The position numbers and the translations under genes were made by a program. From NCBI GenBank assembly GCA_000310025.1, contig FN648970.1, positions 409,573 to 465,371 of the forward strand: 55,799 bases of DNA, read 5' to 3'. The number at the start of each line of letters is the position of its first letter. The first letter of the stretch is position 1. A model generated the notes under the pieces. That model ran no database searches. It worked only from the letters and a program-made list of their open reading frames with translations, and had not been told where the DNA came from. Positions 35,034 to 44,805 of the stretch are shown here, piece after piece. The DNA is from Ectocarpus siliculosus. Lineage: Eukaryota; Sar; Phaeophyceae; Ectocarpales; Ectocarpaceae.

Positions 35034-36862
35034 GTGCTCCCTGTGAATCTTTCCCGACTCACCACGCGTTCAAATTCACTCCAAACTCCAAACCACCAGA
35101 AGCAGGCTCAGCACTACAGCCTAAGCTTTCGGTCGAAGGCGGACAGGCTAATAGTTAACAAACCGGCCAAGACCACCCACGAAGGGATCGGTCCCGGCTG
35201 TTACGACCTCTCCAAGGATGGTAAGTCCGTCGGGGTATGGACGGAGAAGCGGGTGGGCCGAAGGGGTCGGGGGGGAATGGGATCGACTAACCAGTTCCTC
35301 GTTGACTGGCGGGCGTACATGAAGCGGCCCCCGGGATTGAAAGACGGCTGTTGCTGTCCCGGCGATGGAGGAGGGGGAGGAGGGGGAGGAGGGGGAGGAG
35401 GAGGAGGAGGAGGAGAAGGAGGAGGAGGGGGAAGAGGAGGAGGAGGAGGAGGAGGAGGAGGAGNNNNNNNNNNNNNNNNNNNNNNNNNNNNNNNNNNNNN
35501 NNNNNNNNNNNNNNNNNNNNNNNNNNNNNNNNNNNNNNNNNNNNNNNNNNTGGCGGCGGAGGGAGTGGCGGCCCTCGTGGAAATGCCACGCCCTTACCAC
35601 CGTCCACGTTCCACGCCCCACCGGCAACTCCAAAAGTGGCCTCGTACGCCCTGACGGGGCAAAGAGATGGCTGGTCACCTGCTCGAAATCGGTCACCGGG
35701 TGCTGGAATATACCGGCCCGGCGTAGAGAAGGGGGGGCGCTTGCGTGGGAGTTGGCAGGGACCGTCAAGCGGCGGTGATCCGCGACAACAAGAGGAGGAA
35801 GTGAACGATTTCTTCCCGAAGGGACATCAACAGCCCCGCCATCAGCAGTACGGTAGAGGCGGGGTTTACAATCAAGCTCAACGACCGGCGTCGGCCTCTG
35901 CCTCAATTCGCGTTCCCTTCCGTAACACAGGAGCTCCCGCTCCTCCTCGCTGGTGCCACGGTCTCCCCAGCCGTGGCGGCGGCGACAACAACGGCGTGGC
36001 CGACGGAAGACGGTTGACAACAAAGCCAGCATTCGCTGAGGGTCGCTCGACGACGGCGTCCGGCGGTATCTCGGGGCCGACACGGCTCGCATCGAGACCT
36101 CCTTCGGTAGAGATTGACCTCAGACCGAGTACCGCCGCCGCAGCAGCAAGAACCGAAAGGCGCTCGAAATGTGCCAAGACCTGCGCCGGCGGTGCCACTG
36201 AGATGGCCTCGAGAACTTCGTCTCTGGTAGAGGATAGTCAACTCGCGGAAAGGCCGACTAGGGCCACGCCCTGCCCGTCTTGTGCTGAACTCAACGGTCG
36301 CGGCGGGATTGCCGCCACGATTGACGGTGCGCCTACCTCTCCGGGCGAAACGACTGCCCCTACGTCCGCCGGGGTGGGTTTGAGTGAAGACAGCCGCTCG
36401 AGAGACAACTCCACTCGAGGCGAACCACAACCGCCGCTCCTGGCGCAGCCAGAAGCAGCGGGGAATGGTGCGGCTCCACGTACCCCCGAGGCTAAGGACT
36501 TTCATCCACAAGAGAACGATGTCAGGAGATGTGCTCCATCTTTCGGCAGGGGCAGCTTAGGGAGCCAAAACAATGTCATACAAGGCAACGGAGAGAACAG
36601 CGAGGACAGCGTTGTTTTCGTCAATAGAGCTGTTGGGCCGTCTCGGGAACAGGGCAAGTTTTCCTTGTCCGGTTCTACACCTGCATTCGACCGCGGTAAT
36701 GACGGGCTCAGCAAAACAACGCCAACTGGTCGGGAGCACTCGCGAGACACTCTACCCGTCGCGATGTCGATGGTCAGCACTGCGATCACGAAGGCGTTGC
36801 TCGCCGTCGTCGTTGCTGAAGGACGGCCTTCGTGCCCTCATCCCGACACTCGCGTTAGTTAG
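35034..36862 (+). CDS. Low-complexity protein with STPGR-like motif, interrupted by a gap
   Basis: Before the gap one frame reads SLSFRSKADRLIVNKPAKTT then HEGIGPGCYDLSKDGKS, where GPGCYDL resembles the sperm-tail PG-rich (STPGR/SHIPPO) repeat of axonemal microtubule proteins, and runs into a GGA-encoded poly-Gly tract. After 87 Ns a different frame continues poly-Gly (GGGGSGGPRGNATPLPPSTF), has SPGAGIYRPG, and then stays open for about 430 Ser/Pro/Arg/Gly-rich codons to TAG at 36860-36862. The frame change coincides with the gap, so the gap is probably not a multiple-of-three substitute for the missing bases. A possible upstream exon ends RSPGPG at a GTAAGA donor (34005). No ATG suits the start, so exons are missing 5'. 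The long C-terminal part has no recognised domain. Confidence 0.48.
35369..35550. repeat. (GGA)n repeat running into an 87-N assembly gap
   Basis: GGA/GGG units occupy 35369-35463 and the Ns run from 35464 to 35550. The repeat encodes poly-Gly in the frame used upstream. Its true length is unknown. Confidence 0.9.
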
Positions 36863-38328
36863 TACTCCAGCCGCAACCAAACAAGACACGCGTGGCAATC
36901 TAGTGCACTAGCACCAGCTGTTGTTGCCTTTGTTTCTACCTCTCTACCCTGTACCTCCATCTATCCGATTTGAATAGTGATAGAACGTGCCGGCACATTT
37001 TTTCGAACAACCCACAAGAAACCTGGGCTTGAACCGTAGATATTACTTCTAAGAATGAACATGGTGTCAGGATTTGAGCTCAGCCGCGGGCACTACACTA
37101 TATAAGTAGCATACCTACTTGGTACCTTAGAAATGTAGGCTGTGGCCAATCTTTGAGCCTTGCTTGTAACAAGAGATCAGTTTATTGGGGCCGGCGCTGT
37201 TGTATCCCTGTGACTGTTCTGTATAAGCCTGGGGCTTTCCTTCGTTGTTATGGACGAATAGAGATCCTACAGTAAGAATCATAGGTATGTCGTAAAGTTG
37301 CGTCGCGTGAAAGGAGCTGGAGATCCTTCGTGGTGTTGCTGTTGCTGCTGCTGTTGTGTGTTGTTGTCCTTGCATTCGAAACCGTACTACGTTCGTACCG
37401 GTTCAGCTGACGACAGAATCAACTACCCGAAAGAGAACCACACACTTTCGAACACACCAAACGTAATAGCGAAGGGCTTCTTCCCGAGCGCCATAGAAGT
37501 TAGGTTCCTCTCGATAAGTTTGTACCGTTGCACCTGAGAGCATCAATTCGTGGTGACGTGCATGTTTTCCCTTCAGCGCTTGATTTTTGTTGGCACTACA
37601 CATCGTTCGGGAACTACGGGCAATGCGGATTGGCTGTTGCCGGGCCTACGCGATTACCTACGTGATCATCAGTCTCAACACGGCCCACGACGTCAAGAAC
37701 GACATACTTTGTGTTCGAGACCACACCGAGCGTTGCACACACGGGAAACCCGCGTGGCGCAACTCGGACGGGTGGATACCTGGAAGCCCCGAGACTCGGC
37801 CCACACGCAGCATGAGGTGCAAGCCTCACGACGCGATAAACACCAATTTCCACAAAATGTCCACGAAATTACAGTTTCGTGTGCTAGCATTCTTGTAAAC
37901 CTCACGCTGACATCTGGGGTGGGGGTAGACACATCGTGACGTGGCTGTTCAAACGCCGATCCCCTCCGTCCACAAGCCCTTCCAATTCTCTTTTTCGACC
38001 GTTTCACCAATGACATTACCGGGATCTTTAGACACATAAAGGATGCGGCCTGCGCCCACCGGCGATAGCTTTGGTTTCAACAAAGACGGGAACGTTCACC
38101 TATACGTTCCCAGACAGATTTGTACATTCCGTCCCGTGTTGGGTCCTAGTGACCTGCATCTCGAGGTCTTGGAACACTCACAACGCCTGCCAAGCGCAAA
38201 GCATTCCCCCTGAATGATACGATTAGCCGTGCCACTGGAACCAATCACCGGCAAGAGAGAGAGGTCGGCGGCCGCTTCGAAAAGACGCCGCAAACACACA
38301 CTGGTGGCCGCCGGAGCCCCCAACACCG
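36863..38328. other. No supportable gene
   Basis: This lies between the convergent ends of the STPGR-like gene (+) and the NSF-like gene (-). Frames at 37550-37939 are open on both strands but unrecognised. Two B-box-like stretches near 37021-37090 (for example GGTTCAAGCCC on the minus strand) may be tRNA-derived debris. Confidence 0.4.
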
Positions 38329-41300
38329 TTAGCCCCCGCCTCGCGGCGCTCGCAAAACTCTCGCCAAACCGCCACGGACGGCGCCGCCAATGGCGCTCAG
38401 CCGTCCTCTTCTACCGCCGCCGCTTGAATCCACCTCCCGCAACGCCTGCTCGAAATTTTCCGCGGTTATTTCCACGGCCCGCTCGCCGTTAGCTTCGCCA
38501 TTGCCATCTAGTCTCCCCCGCCAATCAGCGATTGCGAAGCTGGTGGCCGAACGGACGAGGCCCGCGAGGTCCGCGCCGCTGAAGCCGCCGGTTTTCTTGC
38601 CGAGGGCGGCGTCGGTGACCTCGGGGGAGACGAGGCCGGCTTCCCTGGCTTTTCTCAGGTGAATCGCGAGGATCTGCTCCCTCCCGGCAGCGTCTGGCAG
38701 CGGGATGGGCATGCACACCTGCGATGTAAACATGTCAAAAGAGCGAGAGAGAGGGCAAAGTTGAAGGGAGGGGAAACAAATAATTTATATTTTTTTTGGG
38801 GGGGGGAGGGAGGGAAACGAATGTTTGAGGTTCTCGGTCCAGATCGTTTGTTCCAATACCAATCACAGGACAAAACGCCGCAACACTATTGAGGGCACCC
38901 CCCCCTTACCCCCAAAATGTGCTGCCGGCTTTGAAACCCAAATGGTTTGATTGCGCCCCCTGGGTAGTCGTTTGTTCGTCGTTCGTTCAAAGGGGCGTGC
39001 CTTCTCACGAAAAAAAAGCGTGCGTCACACCCCCGGGGTGTCCGCAGAGATGATTGCGGTAGTTGTCCATGAAAATTCACGTGGAAAGGGGAGGAGAGAC
39101 GAAAACCAGAGAGTCGAACCAACCCCAACAGCATCTGGTTCCAAATGAACGGCGCATCTGACAGGGATTTCTTGTGGTCAACAAAGGAACCTATTGGTAG
39201 CGAAGACAAGAGGAACGGTTTCCATCCTTGATTGGCTGGAAAAGCACATCCGCAGACGTTGTGGGTTCACCTCCATTCTCCCCGGCCGCAGCAACGCTTC
39301 GTCCAGGAGCTCCTTCCGATTGGTCATGCCCACCACCAGAACGTTTTGGAGGTTGACAAGGCCGTCCATCTTGCTCAAAATCTGAAGCATCACCGAGAAG
39401 ATAATACATGAAAATATACTGAAACGCAAAAAAAACAACAACAGAGGACCTTCATGACCTCCGTCCGCATTATGAGGTTTGCACCTCTGGGATCTGCGTA
39501 GGTACACGAAAGCGGTTTCAAAATCTGTAGCGGATTCCACTATTCCACGTACACCTCCTCCTTGCCTCCGTACCACAATGGTCTAGAGCATCTCATCTTC
39601 TCCTCAGCATCCGATGAAAAAAAAACAGGTTTCTTCTCGCAAACCTACGTGAAAGGAGGCTGCAACTCAGGACACACAAAAGCCGTCACGAACCCACTTT
39701 AACCCCCCCCCCCCTCCTCGATTTTCCTTGCCTGGTTGACGACGCTGTCTCGCACACCCGACGTGTCTCCCGAGAGAGAACCCCTGCTACGACAGAGAGC
39801 GTCGATCTCGTCGAAGCAAATCAGGTTTAGCGGTAGACCAGCTGGGTCCTCTCCCGTCTGAACGCACCTGACGGGCATATACAGCAGCATCAACGACGCA
39901 CAAGAGACTCTCTCCATGGTTCCAAAAACGAACGCATATCGTTCTGCGGGCTCAGACGAATGCCTGCCCAAGACCAACGCCGTTTTCGCTACGATGACCT
40001 CGGTTGGCTGCTACGACGAGCTCTGTGGTGCCGAAAGCGACACTACCGGAGGCAACACGCATGTTATCTGCTGCTGCGCAATGCTGGAGAAACACTCAGG
40101 GATACACCCCCCGACACAAAAAAAACATCACTCTCCCGTCCTTGAGCGGACCATATTCACTCCCAGCTAAGTACCGCGCCACAGCCGACCAAAAACCAGC
40201 CAAACCTCACCGTTCGTGGTCCAGCTCCGCGTCGAGGAAGAGAAGCCGCACCTTGCGCTCGGCCTCTCCGACCCACTTGTCCAAGATCTCCGGCCCGCTC
40301 ACGAGCTTCGGAGGCCTCGCCCCCAGGCGTCGGCTCAGTTCCCTGGCCAGCAGTGTCTTTCCGCAGCCCGGTGGGCCGTGAAGGAGGAGGCCTCGGACAT
40401 GACCGACCCCTAAAGCTTGTCGCAGCTGGATAAGCGTTGGGCGGGGGCGCGGGCAAACGTGGGAGACGGTGCGTCGAATGCGACTACAGAGAGAAAACCG
40501 AGGAAATTTTCGTTCATCCTTCGGCCGGTTGGCCGCGTTTCTCAACACAACAACACCGCGAGGTCGCGACAAAGAGAGAGTGAGACTTAGAGTTACAGAG
40601 AGAGTTAGAGAGAGAGAGAGTCAACGACGTTTGGCACCACTGCCCCAACAACAGGAAACTTCTTTGACGTTCTCGCACAGAACATCCGTCGGCTCAAGCA
40701 TGAACCCCCTCTCGCCTGCCTCTCGCCATACCGTACCGTACCGTGACCTACCTCGGTGGGTATCGACCTCGTAGACAGCACCCTCCGCACGATGTCCTCC
40801 AGCTGCCCGTCCAACCCGCCGACGTCGCACGCCAGGCCGTCCGCAGTCAACAGGTCCTCCACCCCCCCCCCAACCACCTCACCCGCCGCCCGCCCTTGCT
40901 CCACGGCTCCCCCGTCGCTGCGTACGAGCGTCAGCCCCCTCCCCCCGTCCTCCTCGCCCTCCTCCTCTTCGTACACATCTCCATCTCGAAACAGCAGCGC
41001 CGGCGGGCACGGACACGCATCCATGGCCACGATCGGGAGGATGCCGTTCTTGGCGGGGCCGCTCTCCCCGCCGCCGTCCCCTTCCACCCCCGCCGCCTCC
41101 GCCCGCCCGATGCCTTCGGCCTCCGCCCGGAGCTCGGCGGAGCCGGAGCTGCTGGTGCCCGGAGCTGCGTAGCTCCCGGAGTACCCCGATCCCCTCGACC
41201 AGTCGTACATGACCACTTCGAGTATGATCGCCGGCTGGAAGCTCTCGTTGATAAGTCGTCGGGCTGGGAGACAAGGGAGAAAAACATGGAGTGGCGGGCG

Positions 41301-43120
41301 GGATGAGAGTGCGCGAGGGGGGGATGGCCGGGGGGACCGCGCTACCCGGACGGACGCGTGGCCTTGCTGTTTGTTACTCGCGCCATGAAGTGCTGCACGC
41401 GGCTATTACAGCCGACACGGGGAATTATCAGTGGATTTTCTGGTTGGAAATGGTGCTGAGGCAATGAAAGGCAACGAAACGATAAGCAGAAAGGCGCTTC
41501 AAGAGCGCGTGCACAGAGGGGGGGGATGCCGGATGCCCGATTGCTCTTCGATCTCGACGTACTTCAGTTGCAAAGCACAGGGGGCGTTTTGGGGGTGCGC
41601 ACTGCTGTTGATCTTCGTCGACGGGAAAAACAGTGCAGTCTTACCTCCACCCCCGAAGCTCGACCAAACAGGGGTCTCCAAAGAGTGCGTAGACCTCCCG
41701 ATCACCCGCTTGCTGTTGGACTTCACCTACTCGAGAGTTCGGGCGACAATCGAGGCCAAAGACGAGGACCAACAGCAGCTGGGGGTGTCATGGGACGAAG
41801 GGGTAGGTGTCAGGCTCCTGCACAAGACTCAAAACCAGACAACTGATAACCGCGATGACAGAGGCAGGGACAGGCACCCGCACCCACCTGCTCCACCTCG
41901 CCCGCCAGCACCCGCGAAAGCATGTGGCACCCGTACATCGGCCTGTGCGACGGAGGGTTGCCGTTCCCCGCCGGAAGCACGGTCAGGTACACGCCGACGC
42001 GCCCGTCCTCCGGGGTGGCGACCGCCACCCTCACCGGGCGAGGGGACAATGTTAGCCACGACCAGGCCAGCGCCGAGCCGTCGGAGTGCCGTGAGCGTTG
42101 ACGGGCGCGGGAGAGGACAGCCCTCACACCCTTTTTGTGCGAAGGGTGCGTGGTCGGGATTGGGGGGGGCAGGGGAGGGAAGCAAACGGTGAGAATGAGT
42201 TGGAAAACGAAAAACAGGCGTGACTGGATGCTCCTTGGTATACAGAATACAGAACCACGTACAAGAAATACACACACGCCCTACGAGTGTGATGTTTCCT
42301 TTGGCCAGCCTTGTTCCACAGTTGATCCAAACCAATATATGAAATAGATGCACGTAAGCAGTGGGTCACTTACTGTATAACACTACTGCGTCGCAACCTT
42401 GCCCTTTACCCCAAACTCGATCAGCTTTCCCGCTGCATACTGCCGCTGTTACCCATGCTGCTACCACCACTAACCTTACTGCTACTGGTGTTGGCGCTAA
42501 CATTCCTGTATGACTGCCAACACAAAACACACAGCGGTGAGGACCTTGATGCTGTTGCCCACGAATCTACAGCAGTACACACACGTGCCCTCGTAGCTGT
42601 CCTTGTGTGCACAAGCTGTCCTCACCTCCAACAACTCCGGGGCTGTTTTAAATCCGGCCCATTCGCTGGAACCCGTGTGGGAGGACTCTGCGGCCGCATC
42701 GCTCTTCGTGGCTTCCGCACAACGCTCCAGAAGCTCGTCCAGCAAGGTCAACTCGCCCTCGCCGTCTGGAACACTCCGCCCTCCCGCTGTCGTCGTGCTG
42801 CTCGTGACTCCCTCCTCGGTCTTGTGCGCCTGGTGCTGATGTGTCTGTGCTACCCTGCATCTGTTACTCCCAACGCTACTCCTGTACCCTGGTACAGAAG
42901 TTTCTTGCCGCCGCCGCTGCTGCTGGTGTTCCTTGTGGTGTTGCCGCTGAAGGCCCATGCGCAGTGACGTCGTTGACGTCGTTCGTGAAGTCAACAGTCC
43001 CGTGCGGAATGACGTATTTGTAGTGCTCTTGCCGCTCGTCGTCACGAACGCGGCGGCGTATCCCAAGCAGTGCGGAAGCACCGAGGCTGCAGCAGCCACG
43101 GAAACGAAGCTAGGTGCCAT
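38329..43120 (-). CDS. NSF-type AAA ATPase, D1 domain only, with plastid-type presequence
   Basis: Eight exons: 43120-42626, 42130-41888, 41726-41645, 41263-40752, 40425-40211, 39867-39732, 39381-39271, 38718-38329; all phases agree; 727 residues. Residues ~420-700 are an NSF D1 ATPase: [14 protein letters not shown], Walker [22 protein letters not shown], Walker [22 protein letters not shown], and NSF's unusual GMTNR within [20 protein letters not shown], then [16 protein letters not shown] short basic tail and TAA follow, so the second (D2) ATPase ring is missing. The N-terminus [20 protein letters not shown] then YAAAF is a signal peptide ending A-A-A/F followed by a Ser/Thr/Arg-rich stretch, the heterokont plastid-import pattern. 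About 350 residues between are unrecognised and not evidently the NSF N domain. The intron at 39731 has a GC donor. The D1 exons are secure; joining them to the presequence exons is an inference. Confidence 0.75.
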
Positions 43121-43340
43121 GCACGCTCCTTGGTTAGTTGCGCCCTCTCGGGCTAGCTCTGTGTTGGCCGAGCCTTGCCGAGCCTAGGCTTCGCGGCTGG
43201 GTTCAAAATGAAAAATCACCCCCCCTACTCGTCTTGTCAGGTATCCCCCCATGCAAGCGACCTTGAGCGACCCAAAAAAGCCACATCACCATCTGTCATA
43301 TTCTCCGCACACACCCCGCCGGGCGGGCGAAGTGCACAGC
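43121..43340. promoter_or_regulatory. Short divergent intergenic region, likely bidirectional promoter
   Basis: Only 220 bp separate the two outward-facing ATGs (43120 minus and 43341 plus). No TATA box is evident. The stretch includes GGCTAGCTCTGTGTTGG and a GCCGAGCCTTGCCGAGCCTA direct repeat. Confidence 0.4.
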
Positions 43341-44805
43341 ATGGTACGCTTGGTGGAGGGCCAGATCGTCGCGGAGGACGAAGATGGCGCGGGTGGATGG
43401 CTCCGGGGGCTGCTCCGGTGCAGGACGATCAATTTCCTGGGCTTCCGCGTTCCCCTGTATTGGAGTTGCGTAATCGTCGTCTTCGCAGGGCTGAAGTTTG
43501 GCATCTTCGGACTTCTCTTCGTTGCGGCAGCTGCGGGTAAGCCAGGGTGGGGTACGCTACATGTTATGCACAGGGGATTGAGAGAACTTCAGTTCCCTGG
43601 TGGGCGTCGAACATACGGCAGTATTGGTTCTCTATCATGTAGCGAGCAGCCGAGGGGCAGCAGCGGAGCGATGTCGCTACTCTCCCCGCCCCCCCCCCTT
43701 TGCTTGCGTTCAAGCCCACTTCAACACAGCATCAAACACAACAGATGCCATCTGTTCTGACGGCATGCCACACGATGCGAGACCTTCCTCTGGAAGTACG
43801 AAGGGTAGCCGTCCAAATAGCACCTTTGAGCGGACGGTCTTGTTATCATGGCCAGAGAATAGGTCCTGTACTAACAAGTGCCTCGGTTGTTCCGTACTCT
43901 GGAGTGTTGAGAACCCCTTTTCTTGCGTATTTTATGTGCGACTCGAACACCTACAAGTGCACTGCCGTCAAGCATGCTGTTGTGCTGTGAAGTCTGAGGG
44001 CCTCTGGTGGCGAGCTAGGTGCCACCTTACAGCCCTCGGGTTTACCGTGAGGCACAAAATATGAAACGCTCGTTGCGTTTGCACCAAGATGTTGCGGCAT
44101 GGCGACGCCGTGCTCGGCAAGAAATGATGTACAACACACAGCGTGGCACCCCGTCTCCCGTCGTCTAAACCTTCACTTGCTGAGCCCCGAAAACGCTAAA
44201 CTTCGGCACGCCCATCCATGCCTTACCCCCACGCCTGGTAATATGCTCGCGGGTCGCCAAAGGAAACAAGCGCAGTGTCTGCCGCGACCTTGCCGATGTG
44301 TCAGCGTCCATCGCCCCTGCCCTTCATCGGAACTCCGCGCGATACGCTGGGCCCATGCCCTCGTTCCGAGAACATTGTTCGTGACTCGAACTCCCCGCCT
44401 TTGAAGCCGACATGCGCCGAAGAGGCTGTAAGGGCAACCATAGAATTGAGGGATGGACCATGGCGAAGAGAATAGAGTGGAAAGAACACGAAACAGCGGT
44501 AACCCAGACGATGACATAAAACCGCACGCCGGACTAACTATTTTTGACGATGTTGGCCTCTCTGTTGCGAAATTGGACCAGGCGCAAGCCAGTACGCCTG
44601 CAACGATGGAGGTTCGGGCGGCGGCGGAAGCGGTGGCCGACGTCGACCGTTTGCACGAGGTGAACCTGTCCCACCACACCCTGCAGTAGTGGTGGACGCT
44701 CATGCTTGCCGTGTGCACGAGTTTGCATTATGTAGATACTTGGTGTCAAACATTTGCGTCTCTATTTTAGTGTCTAGAAGATGTTTGATCCATCGGCGGT
44801 CATGA
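43341..44805 (+). CDS. Small single-pass membrane protein with Gly-rich tail (second exon tentative)
   Basis: Exon 1 (43341-43536) reads MVRLVEGQIVAEDEDG, then VPLYWSCVIVVFAGLKFGIF, a hydrophobic segment, and ends at a GTAAGC donor in phase 1. A fitting second exon begins at 44582 after GGACCAG and reads QYACNDGGSGGGGSGGRRRP followed by a Pro/Arg-rich tail to TGA 44803-44805, giving 139 residues. A short lumenal N-terminus of the form MV....GQ.., one membrane helix and a Gly/Arg-rich C-terminus resemble the layout of the SelK/SelG family. No in-frame UGA precedes the stop and the similarity is weak, so I make no firm family call. Exon 1 is well supported; exon 2 is about as likely wrong as right. 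Confidence 0.5.

Noticed and set aside
44173-44718. 181-codon minus-strand open frame
   Set aside because: Cys/Trp-rich composition of a shadow frame, overlapping several plus-strand frames; no domain.
44582-44805. Selenoprotein reading through the TGA at 44803-44805
   Set aside because: Readthrough adds only eight residues and lacks the Gly-Gly-Sec-Gly context; a SECIS element cannot be judged by eye.
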